A stretch of DNA of 64,000 bases from Enterovibrio norvegicus_B (GCF_002876705.1 NZ_MDAG01000012.1:92964-156963), one strand, 5' to 3'; numbered from the stretch's first letter, positions 27,095 to 36,656 are shown. Numbers and translations are program-made. Notes: generated from the sequence alone by a model not told the origin.

Positions 27095-28798
27095 ATGAAA
27101 CAAACTGCTTTGATCCCGGTGTTGCTCGGCGCAACGTTTGCGGCTCAGGGGGCAACCATGACGCCTCAGCCTGATCCCGAAAATCCAAATGGATTCATTG
27201 TTGAGCGCGCAGAAGTGAATGCAGCGGCGGCAGCTCAAACGTCTAACCCTATGTATGGGACGTGGTCTAAGGCTCTAGAGACTCAGCCAAATGCCATCGT
27301 AGATGCGATTGATGAAGGGTTAGCGAGTAATCCTATTAACGTAAAACGTGTAGAGCGCGTGTTCTCTCGCCAAGATTGGGATTTCCTGACTCAAATGGCG
27401 GCGCCTGAATACACCTATACACGCTTCCTTCAAGCGATTGGTAAGTTCCCCGCTTTTTGTGGTGACTATACCGATGGCCGTGATGCTGATGCCATCTGTA
27501 AGAAATCTATCATTACTGCGTTTGCGCACTTCTCTCAAGAAACCGGTGGTCATATTGCCGTCGACAATACTTGGGATAACCCGTTAGGTCTTGAAGAGTG
27601 GCAGCAAGCGCTTGTCCATGTCCGTGAAATGGGATGGTCAGAAGGTCAGGAAGGCTACACCACAGGTTGTGGTCAAAATGATTGGCAGAACAAACGCTGG
27701 CCTTGCGTGGCGGGCGAAGGTTATTTTGGTCGTGGTGCTAAACAACTTTCTTACCACTTTAACTACGGCGCATTTTCAGAAGTTATGTTTGATGGCAATG
27801 CCAACAAATTATTGGGTGAGCCGGGCTTAGTCGCTGATTCTTGGCTGAACCTAGCATCTGCGATTTGGTTCTTCTTAACACCGCAAGCACCAAAACCTGC
27901 GATGCTGCACGTGATTGACCGCACTTGGGTTCCTTCTCAGCGCGAGAAAGATGCAGGCATTGGTTATGGCTTTGGTACCACGATCAACATCATCAATGGT
28001 GGTATTGAATGTGGCGAGCAGAACAAAGACAAAGGACAGCCGGTTAACCGTATTCGTTACTGGGAAGGTCTCGCGAAACACTATGACATTCCTATTGAAG
28101 CTGATGAAGTGAATACTTGCTGGCAGCAATTGCCTTTCGGCAGCTTGAACCTGCAAGGTGCAACCGACGTGCTTTACACCAACTGGGATGGCAACTGGAA
28201 GTACTTCTCTGATCGTCCGGGTGGCTATTCATTTGAATGTGAATTGGTTGGCTTCCAAACGGCTTACTCTGCGCTTGTTGAGGGTGACTATGAGAAATGT
28301 GTGACGAATTTCTATGGTTCGCATGCAGGTTGGCCAGAAGTCCGTGTCGTTGACAAAATCGATGGCGGTGACACTGGCGGTGGTACGAATCCACCTGCAG
28401 ACAATGCATGGGATGCCTCCAAAGTTTACAACACCGGTGATCAAGTGGTGGTAAACGGTGTTACCTACGAAGCGAAATACTGGAACCAAGGTGTTAATCC
28501 TGAAACCAGTGGCGAATATGGCGCATGGAAAGTGGTATCTGGCACACCACCGACTCCGACACCAGAGCCTACACCTGACCCGGAGCCTACACCTGACCCA
28601 GAGCCTACACCAGACCCAACACCGACGCCTGATCCAGAACCAACACCTGATCCAGGAAACTCAACATGGGATGCCAACAAGGTTTACCTTGCGGGTGACC
28701 AAGTTGTTGTGGCTGGTATTACCTACAAAGCGAAGTATTGGACACAAGGTGACAACCCAGCATCTGGTGCTCAGTGGGGACCTTGGCAACAGCTTTAA
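27095..28798 (+). CDS. GH19 chitinase with two C-terminal chitin-binding domains
   Basis: 567 residues. Secreted endochitinase of glycoside hydrolase family 19. Signal peptide at residues 1 to about 19; catalytic domain about 70-420 with the proton donor E149 in AHFSQETGGH, E178 as possible second acid, and GYFGRGAKQLSYHFNYG. Two CBM5/12 modules (437-481 and 523-567; each with AWDASKVY/YWxQG-type aromatic residues) are joined by a Pro-Thr-rich linker (about 485-520). AAGGA lies 9 bases before the ATG at 27095; three earlier codons are not preceded by a ribosome site. A close paralog follows 0.5 kb downstream. Confidence 0.95.
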   Translation: MKQTALIPVLLGATFAAQGATMTPQPDPENPNGFIVERAEVNAAAAAQTSNPMYGTWSKALETQPNAIVDAIDEGLASNPINVKRVERVFSRQDWDFLTQMAAPEYTYTRFLQAIGKFPAFCGDYTDGRDADAICKKSIITAFAHFSQETGGHIAVDNTWDNPLGLEEWQQALVHVREMGWSEGQEGYTTGCGQNDWQNKRWPCVAGEGYFGRGAKQLSYHFNYGAFSEVMFDGNANKLLGEPGLVADSWLNLASAIWFFLTPQAPKPAMLHVIDRTWVPSQREKDAGIGYGFGTTINIINGGIECGEQNKDKGQPVNRIRYWEGLAKHYDIPIEADEVNTCWQQLPFGSLNLQGATDVLYTNWDGNWKYFSDRPGGYSFECELVGFQTAYSALVEGDYEKCVTNFYGSHAGWPEVRVVDKIDGGDTGGGTNPPADNAWDASKVYNTGDQVVVNGVTYEAKYWNQGVNPETSGEYGAWKVVSGTPPTPTPEPTPDPEPTPDPEPTPDPTPTPDPEPTPDPGNSTWDANKVYLAGDQVVVAGITYKAKYWTQGDNPASGAQWGPWQQL

Positions 28799-28876
28799 TC
28801 GTCCATAAATGCATCGCTAAGTCTTGAACAAAAAGCACGGCATATAGCGCGATGCATGAGTAAATGGTGATCACAG

Positions 28877-28914
28877 AAGCGCGTATTTTACGAAAGTAGG
28901 ATACGCGCTTTTTT
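28877..28914 (+). terminator. Rho-independent terminator of chitinase 1
   Basis: AAGCGCGTAT/ATACGCGCTT 10-bp stem with a 14-base loop and six T. Confidence 0.88.
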
Positions 28915-29332
28915 GTACCTGAGACGGTTGAATTCAAGGGGTATCGTCGCCTTTTAGCGAGACAGTTCGCAGTTTTTAATTCGACATGTGTGCATAAAAA
29001 TGAGTGCATTGTGTTGAGGTTTCTTTTGTCTAACGTGTTTGGCTTCAAAAAATCACGCTACAACAGGTTGGTCTTTATCAAAACCTAACGGGGCATCATA
29101 CAGTCTTTGCATTTGGCTGGGTGATAGTGGTTCAGTTGTATATCAAGTCATGCATATAGTTGGCTGTCTGCGTTAATAACAAAATCATCAAGAATGACTG
29201 GGTAAACGCGTTACTTATAGCGTTAACGGAATAGGCCCAGCTAAAAATGACATCGAGATGATATAGCCATCGCAGCGGCGAATTTGGAAGGGGAGATTTT
29301 CTCTTTCCGGCGTATTTGATAAGGAACTTGAA
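28915..29332. other. intergenic region upstream of chitinase 2
   Basis: About 420 bases with no gene seen. Both chitinase genes have the same GATAAGGAA ribosome-site context at the 3' end of their leaders, but the rest of the leaders shows no obvious similarity by eye. Confidence 0.4.
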
Positions 29333-30799
29333 ATGAAAAGAACAGCTCTGTTTACGGCACTGTGTGGTGCAAGCTTTATGGCGAATAGCGCCATTTCCAT
29401 GAATCCCCAGACTGACCCTAATGACGTCAACGGGTTCGTTGTTTCCGCTTCCGAAATGGCGGCAGCAGAAGCGGCGCAAACCTCCGACCCTATGTATGCT
29501 ATCTGGTCCAAAGCGCTCGAAACCATGCCAAACACCGTGGTTGAAGCCATTGATGCAGGATTGGCGTCAAACCCTGATAACGTAAAGCGTGTTGAACGTG
29601 TATTCCCGCGTTCAGATTGGGATTTTCTGACGCACATGGCCGCGCCTGAATACACTTACACCCGTTTCTTGCGTGCAATCGGTAAGTTCCCCGCGTTCTG
29701 TGGTGATTACACGGATGGCCGAGATGCCGATGCAATTTGTAAGAAATCTATCATTACCGCCTTTGCCCATTTCTCTCAAGAAACGGGTGGACACATTGCC
29801 ATCGACAACATTTCAGACAACCCACTTGCGTTGGAGGAATGGCAACAAGCCCTTGTTCACGTTCGTGAAATGGGATGGGCTGAAGGCCAAGAAGGGTATA
29901 CGACAGGATGTGGTCAAAAAGACTGGCAGAACAGCCGCTGGCCATGTGCGACGGGGCAGGGGTACTTTGGTCGTGGCGCTAAACAGCTTTCTTACCACTT
30001 TAACTACGGCATGTTCTCTGAGGTGATGTACGACGGTGATGCCACCAGACTGCTTAATGAACCCGGTTTGGTTGCAGACTCTTGGTTAAACCTCGCTTCT
30101 GCGATTTGGTTCTTCCTAACGCCTCAAGCGCCTAAGCCTGCAATGTTGCATGTTATCGACAGAACGTGGACCCCATCTCAACGTGAAAAGGACGCGGGCA
30201 TTGGTTACGGTTTTGGTACAACCATCAACATCATCAATGGCGGTATTGAATGTGGTCAACAAAACAAAACCAAAGGTCAGCCTGTTAACCGTATTCGCTA
30301 CTGGGAAGGGCTAGCGGCACATTATCAAATCCCGATTGAAGCAGATGAAACCAATACCTGTTACCAACAATTGCCATTTGGCAGTTTGAACCTTCAAGGT
30401 GCAACAGACGTGCTTTACACCAACTGGGACGGTAACTGGAAATACTATGCTGATCGTCCGGGTGGCTACTCATTCGAATGTGAGCTTGTTGGCTTCCAAA
30501 CCGCGTATTCGGCGTTGGTTCCGGGCGATTACGAGAAGTGTGTGACGAATTTCTATGGCTCACACGCAGGCTGGCCAACCGTGCGTGTGTTACCAGATGC
30601 TGAGATGCCAACGACAGGTGCTGGCAATGGAACCGATACGGGTACACCGACTGATCCTAATGCATGGAGCGCTGCAAAGGTTTACAACAAAGATCAGCAA
30701 GTGGTCGTGAAGGGCGTAACATATAAAGCACTTTATTGGACCCAGGGCGATGATCCATTGCTGAGTGAAGCGTGGGGCCCATGGGTGCCTGTGCAATAG
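29333..30799 (+). CDS. GH19 chitinase with one C-terminal chitin-binding domain
   Basis: 488 residues, a tandem paralog of the preceding gene with very similar catalytic domain (long identical runs). Signal peptide at residues 1 to about 20; catalytic acid E150 in AHFSQETGGH; GYFGRGAKQLSYHFNYG conserved. It has one CBM5/12 module (443-488) and a short Gly/Thr linker in place of the Pro-Thr linker and second CBM. Secreted, it hydrolyses chitin from crustacean or fungal material. The ATG has AAGGAAC upstream. Confidence 0.95.
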   Translation: MKRTALFTALCGASFMANSAISMNPQTDPNDVNGFVVSASEMAAAEAAQTSDPMYAIWSKALETMPNTVVEAIDAGLASNPDNVKRVERVFPRSDWDFLTHMAAPEYTYTRFLRAIGKFPAFCGDYTDGRDADAICKKSIITAFAHFSQETGGHIAIDNISDNPLALEEWQQALVHVREMGWAEGQEGYTTGCGQKDWQNSRWPCATGQGYFGRGAKQLSYHFNYGMFSEVMYDGDATRLLNEPGLVADSWLNLASAIWFFLTPQAPKPAMLHVIDRTWTPSQREKDAGIGYGFGTTINIINGGIECGQQNKTKGQPVNRIRYWEGLAAHYQIPIEADETNTCYQQLPFGSLNLQGATDVLYTNWDGNWKYYADRPGGYSFECELVGFQTAYSALVPGDYEKCVTNFYGSHAGWPTVRVLPDAEMPTTGAGNGTDTGTPTDPNAWSAAKVYNKDQQVVVKGVTYKALYWTQGDDPLLSEAWGPWVPVQ

Positions 30800-31023
30800 G
30801 CGAAATGTCGCCTAATCAGTAGGAAAAACATCAACTAAGTCGTTTGTTTTTACACTGAAAAAGAAATGATCAAGCTGCGTGTTTCAATCTGGAATGCGCG
30901 GTTTTTTTATACAAATTGAGGAGGGGAAGTGCGAGATAAGTGGTTGTAAACAGAGAAGGATTTTTGAATTTATCGAGATGTATTCTGATAAAAGGTATCA
31001 CAAAAAAATTTCAATTGTCAGTC

Positions 31024-31051
31024 TTGTGAATAATATTTATGTGCCTATAAT
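31024..31051 (+). promoter_or_regulatory. guaC: candidate guaC promoter
   Basis: TTGTGA (31024-31029), 16-base spacer, perfect TATAAT (31046-31051). Transcription would begin at about 31058, inside the hairpin at 31056-31090, so the promoter and a terminator overlap. Confidence 0.55.
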
Positions 31052-31055
31052 GCTG

Positions 31056-31090
31056 AAAACCGGAGCGTCTGCCAACGCCCCGGTTTTTTT
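31056..31090 (+). terminator. intrinsic terminator in the guaC leader
   Basis: AAACCGG/CCGGTTT stem with an inner GCG/CGC pair, followed by seven T. It may end upstream transcription, or act as an attenuator 100 bases before guaC. Confidence 0.78.
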
Positions 31091-31187
31091 GTGCCTGCTC
31101 GATGGTGAATATTCAAGCTATCTGCCAATAGCTAAAATCCATGAGCACTGTCCGAAAGGGCATCGTCTGTAAATAAAGGAAAGACAC

Positions 31188-32231
31188 ATGCGTATCGAAC
31201 AAGACTTGAAGTTGGGTTTCAAAGATGTACTGTTTCGCCCGAAACGTTCTACCCTAAAAAGCCGTTCACAAGTTGAATTAACCCGCGAGTTTACCTTCAA
31301 GCATAGCGGTCGTCAATGGTCTGGTGTACCTGTCATTGCAGCAAATATGGATTCAGTCGGTTCATTTAAAATGGGCAAGGTGCTCGCTGAGCACGGTTGT
31401 ATGACTGCTATCCACAAACACTACACTGTTGAAGATTGGGCAGCGTTCGTTGCTGAAGCTGACACTAAGACGCTAAACAACGTCATGGTTTCAACAGGCA
31501 CTTCTGACGCTGACTTCCAAAAAACCCAAGATATTATGGCGTTGTCTGATGAACTTATCTTCATCTGTATCGACATTGCCAACGGTTACTCTGAGCACCT
31601 TGTTCAGTACGTTGAGCGTGTTCGCGCTGCATTCCCAGACAAAGTGATCAGTGCGGGTAACGTGGTTACTGGTGACATGGTTGAAGAACTTATTCTTGCT
31701 GGTGCAGACATCGTGAAAGTGGGCATTGGCCCTGGTTCAGTGTGTACGACTCGCGTGAAAACGGGCGTAGGTTACCCGCAACTTTCTGCAATTATTGAAT
31801 GTGCAGATGCTGCACACGGCCTAGGTGGTCGTATCATCGGTGACGGTGGCTGTTCATGTGCGGGTGATGTGTCAAAAGCCTTCGGTGGCGGCGCTGATTT
31901 CGTGATGCTTGGCGGTATGCTAGCTGGCCACGAGGAAAGCGGCGGTGAAGTGATTGAACAAGACGGTAAACAGTTCATGAAGTTCTACGGCATGTCTTCT
32001 GAAAGTGCGATGGCAAAACACTCTGGTGGTGTTGCAAAATACCGCGCTGCAGAAGGTAAAACCGTCTTGTTGCCATACCGTGGCACAGTGAATGATACGA
32101 TTTCTGACATTCTTGGTGGCGTACGTTCTACATGTACTTATGTTGGTGCAGCACAACTGAAAGAGCTGACAAAACGCACCACGTTCATTCGTGTACAAGA
32201 ACAAGAGAACAACGTGTTCGGTAAAGAATAA
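31188..32231 (+). CDS. guaC: GMP reductase
   Basis: 347 residues, the usual length. Converts GMP to IMP and ammonia with NADPH, linking guanine and adenine nucleotide pools. IMPDH-like barrel: N-terminal LKLGFKDVLFRPKRST, substrate loop GIGPGSVCTTRVKTGVGYPQ with catalytic Cys186 (the position known in E. coli), IIGDGGCSCAGDVSKA and GGMLAGHEE. AAAGGAAAG precedes the ATG. Confidence 0.97.
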   Translation: MRIEQDLKLGFKDVLFRPKRSTLKSRSQVELTREFTFKHSGRQWSGVPVIAANMDSVGSFKMGKVLAEHGCMTAIHKHYTVEDWAAFVAEADTKTLNNVMVSTGTSDADFQKTQDIMALSDELIFICIDIANGYSEHLVQYVERVRAAFPDKVISAGNVVTGDMVEELILAGADIVKVGIGPGSVCTTRVKTGVGYPQLSAIIECADAAHGLGGRIIGDGGCSCAGDVSKAFGGGADFVMLGGMLAGHEESGGEVIEQDGKQFMKFYGMSSESAMAKHSGGVAKYRAAEGKTVLLPYRGTVNDTISDILGGVRSTCTYVGAAQLKELTKRTTFIRVQEQENNVFGKE

Positions 32232-32251
32232 ATCCGAAAGCACATATAAGA

Positions 32252-32280
32252 ATGCCACCCAATTGGGTGGCATTTTTTTT
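32252..32280 (+). terminator. Rho-independent terminator of guaC
   Basis: ATGCCACCC/GGGTGGCAT 9-bp stem, 4-base loop AATT, eight T. Confidence 0.94.
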
Positions 32281-32290
32281 GAATTTAATT

Positions 32291-34735
32291 TTATACGTTG
32301 GTGAAGTCGAACATGTCAGCCCTGACGTGGTCTGCATCAAATTGTTTTAGTGTGATGACGGTGTTATCACCCGCAAATGTCAGCACGGTTGACGCGCCCA
32401 CTTGCTCCGCACTGATTTGAGAGAATCGCGTAACCAAAGAGGCATCGATTTCAATGGTGTCTTGGAAGCGATTGAAATCTTGAATGGTGTCTTTTCCATC
32501 ATGATCTCTGAACACAAACACATCTCTACCGCTTCCACCGATCAGGTAATCATCGCCATTGTGGCCCATGATACGGTCGTTGCCATCTTGACCTCCTAGT
32601 TTATCGTTGCCTGTGCCGCCGAACAGGGTGTCTGCACCTGTTCCGCCCCAGATCACATCGTTGCCTTGGTTGCCGGAGAGTATGTCATTGTCTTCACCGC
32701 CTCGGATAACATCGTTACCTGCACCGCCGATGATATTGTCATTACCTTCATTGCCACTGATGTCGTCGTTATCCGCTCCACCATCAATCTTATCGTTGCC
32801 TGTGCCCCCGAAAATTCGGTCGTCACCTAAGCTACCGCGTAACGTGTCATCACCGTCACCGCCTGCAATGTGGTCGTTTCCTCTTGCGCCGCCGAAGTTA
32901 TCATTGCCAGCACCGCCGTGGTAATAATCATCACCCCAGCCGCCATCGCCATAATCGTCGCCTAAACCACCTTGAATGTGATCGTCGCCATCACCGCCCC
33001 AGATTCCATCGTTTCCAGAGCCACCTTGGATGATATCGTCACCCGCATCGCCTTTGATGATGTCGTCGTTTGCACCACCGTTGAGGTGATCAGCGCCTTC
33101 TCCGCCTAAAATCATGTCGTTGCCAGAACCACCAAGAATGGTGTCGTTTCCGCTGCCGCCAGTGAGGGTGTCATTGCCAGCATTCCCTTGCAGATAATCG
33201 TTATGGTCTCCACCATCAATGTTGTCATTCCCGGTACCGCCGTCAATGTAGTCATGGCCGATACCGCCAACGATGGTGTCATTCCCGCCATTACCATAAA
33301 TTTCGTCACTGCCTGTGCCGCCATTTATGACATCGTTACCATCACAACCATGGACTTCCTGAAGGAATACATTGTCGATCAACGCGCCATAGCCATCCGC
33401 GCCGCCTTGTCCACCAAAGCTAATGGTCAAGCTTTCTGTGCCTTGCGGTGCGGAGAATTGTGCATCTATCGATTGGTAAATACCGATTTGAAGCGCATTG
33501 CCATAGGTGTGGTTATAGAGAACATTGCCATCTTGGTCGAAAATATTGACGCTAAAGCCGCTGGTTTCGTTGTCTTCGCCTTTAATTCTATTCGCGAAAT
33601 CGAAGGAGAAATTGAGCGTCGTCGCACCCGAACTTGTCAGGTTTGAAACATTGACAGTTTGCTCAACGGTTTTGCCTTGGGCAAGGTCAAGCTCCATAAC
33701 GGTATTAGTTTGTGAATTGTTCGGTGTACCAGAGAATTGTCCTTGCTGCATTTCAACAACATTGCTGCCAACACCTTGCCAGCCGACGAGTTGACTATTG
33801 TTCACCAGTGCAAAGTCATTGCCAATGTTGTCACCCCAAGCCTCAAAGTTACCATTTAGCAATAAGTTAGGTGCATCACCATAGATGATGTCGTGTCCTG
33901 AACCTCCGGTGATGTTGTCATCATCACAGCCACCCGATATGACATCGTTACCATTTCCGCCGTGAACGGTATCATTACCATCGCCAGCCCAAAGGTCATC
34001 GTTTCCGTTTCCACCGATGAGTGTGTCTTCGCCAGTAAAGCCTTCCAGTTTATCGTTGCCTTCACCGCCATTCAGGTAATCGTCACCCGTTTGACCGAAA
34101 AGCATATCGTCACCGTTGTCGCCATAGATGGTGTCATTACCGTCGCCACCTAAGTGTGTGTCGTTTCCATCACTACCGTGTTGAAGGTCATTGCCGTTCT
34201 GACCCCAAAGGTAATCATCACCTTCGCCGCCATTTTGGGTGTCGTTACCATCTCCGCCCCAAAGAATATCGTTGCCTGCATCTCCGTTTAGCGTGTCATC
34301 ACCGTCGTCGCCAAAAAGAATGTCCTTGTCTGCGCCGCCGTTAATGACATCGTCACCGATGCCACCAAATAAACGGTCTTCTCCAGCACCGCCGAAGAGG
34401 TTATCAGTACCGTCTTGTCCATAAACAATGTCGTCACCAAGCCCGCCGTAGAGGAAGTCATCGCCTATGCCACCTTCTAGACGGTCGTCTCCCGCATCGC
34501 CATAGAGAAAATCATTACCAAACCCACCACGAACATGGTCATCATCGTCTCCGCCATGAAGCTCGTCGTCATGATCGCCACCAATGACGGTGTCATTGCC
34601 TGCGCCACCATCGGCAAAATCAGTATCGCCGTCTGCTCGGATAAAATCGTCACCGTCATGACCATAGATTTCATCCATGCCTGCAGTGCCGATCAGCGTA
34701 TCGTTCCCATTGGTTCCGTTAATGATGTTTGCCAT
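32291..34735 (-). CDS. RTX (hemolysin-type) calcium-binding repeat protein, probable type I secretion substrate
   Basis: 814 residues, strongly acidic and Gly/Asp/Asn-rich. Residues 1-290 and 462-735 are tandem nonapeptide repeats of the GGxGxDxLx type that form calcium-loaded beta-rolls. Residues 291-461 form a separate non-repeat domain with a jelly-roll look (NGNFEAWG at its start, alternating strands, DNVFLQEV at its end), resembling carbohydrate- or lipid-binding sandwiches. Residues 736-814 carry DVFVFRDHDGKDTIQDFNRFQDTI and a hydrophobic end, the usual type I secretion tail. There is no Sec signal. No TolC/HlyBD-type exporter is in the window. AAGGGA precedes the ATG. The target is unknown. 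Confidence 0.9.
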   Translation of the reverse strand: MANIINGTNGNDTLIGTAGMDEIYGHDGDDFIRADGDTDFADGGAGNDTVIGGDHDDELHGGDDDDHVRGGFGNDFLYGDAGDDRLEGGIGDDFLYGGLGDDIVYGQDGTDNLFGGAGEDRLFGGIGDDVINGGADKDILFGDDGDDTLNGDAGNDILWGGDGNDTQNGGEGDDYLWGQNGNDLQHGSDGNDTHLGGDGNDTIYGDNGDDMLFGQTGDDYLNGGEGNDKLEGFTGEDTLIGGNGNDDLWAGDGNDTVHGGNGNDVISGGCDDDNITGGSGHDIIYGDAPNLLLNGNFEAWGDNIGNDFALVNNSQLVGWQGVGSNVVEMQQGQFSGTPNNSQTNTVMELDLAQGKTVEQTVNVSNLTSSGATTLNFSFDFANRIKGEDNETSGFSVNIFDQDGNVLYNHTYGNALQIGIYQSIDAQFSAPQGTESLTISFGGQGGADGYGALIDNVFLQEVHGCDGNDVINGGTGSDEIYGNGGNDTIVGGIGHDYIDGGTGNDNIDGGDHNDYLQGNAGNDTLTGGSGNDTILGGSGNDMILGGEGADHLNGGANDDIIKGDAGDDIIQGGSGNDGIWGGDGDDHIQGGLGDDYGDGGWGDDYYHGGAGNDNFGGARGNDHIAGGDGDDTLRGSLGDDRIFGGTGNDKIDGGADNDDISGNEGNDNIIGGAGNDVIRGGEDNDILSGNQGNDVIWGGTGADTLFGGTGNDKLGGQDGNDRIMGHNGDDYLIGGSGRDVFVFRDHDGKDTIQDFNRFQDTIEIDASLVTRFSQISAEQVGASTVLTFAGDNTVITLKQFDADHVRADMFDFTNV

Positions 34736-35227
34736 GTTGGATTCCCTTTGTCTGGATATTTTTTATGGGCGCATGTGTGCGTTTTTTCTAAACACTCTCC
34801 AGCCGCGAGGTTTGGGGGAGGCGCGCCATTTTAATAGACCGGACTATGGCAGCCTCTATATTTGGGTGCCGTGTTGAAAACGAGACGTCCAAGCTAGGTG
34901 GTCAATTACGCGCAAGAAGATGCAAGAAAGTACTAGTCGAAAATAGAAAAGATATGGGTGAGAGATTGGTTCCAACTCTTTGTGTTTTAGCGGGTTAAGT
35001 GTTGCGATGTATTTTGGCGTTGTCTGCAGTACTAAATTAGTTTGATTTAACGTGTTCAGGGAAAGTGGCTTCGATACATGTTGTTTCATATTGCATACCC
35101 CAGACGCTAAGCCTCAAACATTCAACAGGATAAAAGACATCGGTCGATGTTCATTCAAGCCAATGAGATAGCACTGGCAAAGCAATACCGGTTGCGCTTT
35201 ACTGTCTTCTGGTTTCAAGGAGGAAAC
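34736..35227. other. intergenic region, RTX gene / XRE regulator
   Basis: 492 bases between divergent genes; no gene, repeat or clear operator seen. Both promoters should be here. Confidence 0.4.
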
Positions 35228-35959
35228 ATGGCTGAATGTGATCAAGTGGTTCAAACGTTAAAGAAGCAGCTCAAAGTACGAGGTGTGAATTATCAAGATG
35301 TCGCGAGTGCATTGTCACTCAGCGAGGGCTCGGTAAAGCGGCTTTTTGCGAACGGCGGAAGCTTGAGCCTAGATCGCTTGTCGGCCGTATGTCAGCTCAT
35401 TGATATGGAAATGGGGGAGTTGTTTAAACTCTCATCCGATAGCAGCCATCAGATTACGGAACTGACGTGGCAGCAAGAGGAAGAGCTGGTGGCTGACAAA
35501 GCCTTGCTGTTGGTTGCCGTGTGCATCACGAATGGATACCGCTTTGATCAAATCCTTGAGCAATACAACTTACCTGAAACCGTGTTGATTCAGAAAATGG
35601 CGCACCTAGACCGCCTAAATTTGATTGAACTCCAACCGGATAACCGCGTTAAACTCAAAATTTCTCCGTCATTTTCATGGGTAGCGGGTGGCCCGATACA
35701 GCAGTTTTTCCAGCAACAAGTGATCAGCGCTTTTTTCCAATCTCGTTTTGCCGGTGAGGAAGAGAAACTGGTGATGTCCACGGGGCTGATGTCGCTCTCA
35801 ACCAACTACAAATTTCAGCAACGTATTCAACGTTTGGTGAGTGAGTTTTATGATTCATGTAACCAAGACACAGATTTAACGATGCAAGAGCGTCACGGTA
35901 CTTCAATGGTGGTCGCGATGCGCCGCTGGACCTTTCCTCTTTTTGAAGAGTATGAATAA
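35228..35959 (+). CDS. XRE-family transcriptional regulator
   Basis: 243 residues from the ATG at 35228, which has a perfect AAGGAGG upstream (the frame opens 27 codons earlier but without a ribosome site). Cro/C1-type HTH at residues about 8-65 (VNYQDVASALSLSEGSVKRLFANGGSLSLDRLSAVCQL). The C-terminal 175 residues contain a winged-helix-like part (LLLVAVCITNGYRFDQILEQYNLPETVLIQKMAHLDRLNLIEL). The effector is unknown. It is divergent from the RTX gene and could control it, an inference from position only. Confidence 0.85.
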   Translation: MAECDQVVQTLKKQLKVRGVNYQDVASALSLSEGSVKRLFANGGSLSLDRLSAVCQLIDMEMGELFKLSSDSSHQITELTWQQEEELVADKALLLVAVCITNGYRFDQILEQYNLPETVLIQKMAHLDRLNLIELQPDNRVKLKISPSFSWVAGGPIQQFFQQQVISAFFQSRFAGEEEKLVMSTGLMSLSTNYKFQQRIQRLVSEFYDSCNQDTDLTMQERHGTSMVVAMRRWTFPLFEEYE

Positions 35960-36037
35960 CGCGGTGTCGATACTTGGGAAATTCAACCGTTCATCAACAA
36001 AAATCCACTCATCAACAAAAACCGCTTATCAGTGTAA

Positions 36038-36529
36038 TTAGTGCTTAGGGCGCTTCATCGCGATGGCGCTCCCTGCGCTTTTCGGTGTGTCGAGAACGTG
36101 GTGAGCAGTTTGTATCTCGTCGATCAATGCTTGGGTGTGTGCTAAGAAAGGCGCTGCCCTGTGTGCTTGCATGTCCATGTGTAACAGCAAGGTTTCCATC
36201 GTTGCCAATTCATCATGCGTTTGCGCATGCATCATGGTCATGAACAGCCTTAGTTTCTTGCTATCACTTTCTAATAATTGCCCTTGGATAATGATTGGTT
36301 CGGCTTCGGCAACTTCTTTTAAGTAAGTCACCATGCTCTGAAGGGTATAAATCGAAACGTTGTGTTCTTCTCTAAATGCTTCATTCAAACCAATGTGCAC
36401 CATGAACCCATCAATGGCCTTACTGAAGGCAACCACATAATAGGCATCATTCATGTGCCCGTTGTAGTCTATCCATTCAGGTAAAACAGGGCTTTCGAAT
36501 AACCGAATCCTATCTGCGTGGTTTGGCAT
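36038..36529 (-). CDS. cdhB: betainyl-CoA thioesterase (CdhB-like hotdog thioesterase)
   Basis: 163 residues. Hotdog-fold acyl-CoA thioesterase with VLPEWIDYNGHMNDAYYVVAFSKA at residues about 15-38 (the family active-site Asp/His helix). In carnitine degradation the homolog hydrolyses betainyl-CoA to glycine betaine and CoA. It is divergent from the regulator at 36657, unlike the co-directional arrangement in Pseudomonas. The assignment rests on the fold motif plus the adjacent carnitine dehydrogenase and BKACE genes. Confidence 0.85.
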   Translation of the reverse strand: MPNHADRIRLFESPVLPEWIDYNGHMNDAYYVVAFSKAIDGFMVHIGLNEAFREEHNVSIYTLQSMVTYLKEVAEAEPIIIQGQLLESDSKKLRLFMTMMHAQTHDELATMETLLLHMDMQAHRAAPFLAHTQALIDEIQTAHHVLDTPKSAGSAIAMKRPKH

Positions 36530-36572
36530 GTTTGATCCTCAGTGAGATAAGCATGATGGCTGGTTCCTATAC

Positions 36573-36589
36573 TAGGCTGTAATAGGCTG
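36573..36589. promoter_or_regulatory. 10-base-spaced direct repeat between the thioesterase and regulator genes
   Basis: TAGGCTG occurs at 36573-36579 and 36583-36589, one helical turn apart, in the shared promoter region. A CGACA half-site lies at 36627-36631. Possible operator for an AraC/GlxA-type protein; unproven. Confidence 0.35.
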
Positions 36590-36656
36590 ACTTTTTGATT
36601 GAAGCCGCATATAACTTGACTGTTATCGACAAATCAGCGGGAAGAAGAGGTGAAAG

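Noticed and set aside
28465..28680. A minus-strand open frame with Gly-Ser-Val repeats
   Set aside because: It is the complement of the Pro-Thr linker of chitinase 1; the repeat is an echo of the linker codons and has no ribosome site.
30879..31172. A 97-codon frame between chitinase 2 and guaC
   Set aside because: It spans the guaC promoter and an intrinsic terminator and has no plausible ribosome site or protein-like composition.
32607..34424. Several plus-strand frames rich in Pro-Ser or Val-Ile, and repeat spacing that recalls a CRISPR array
   Set aside because: These are antisense images of the RTX nonapeptide codons; repeat units are imperfect, 27 bases in period and in frame with the minus-strand protein.
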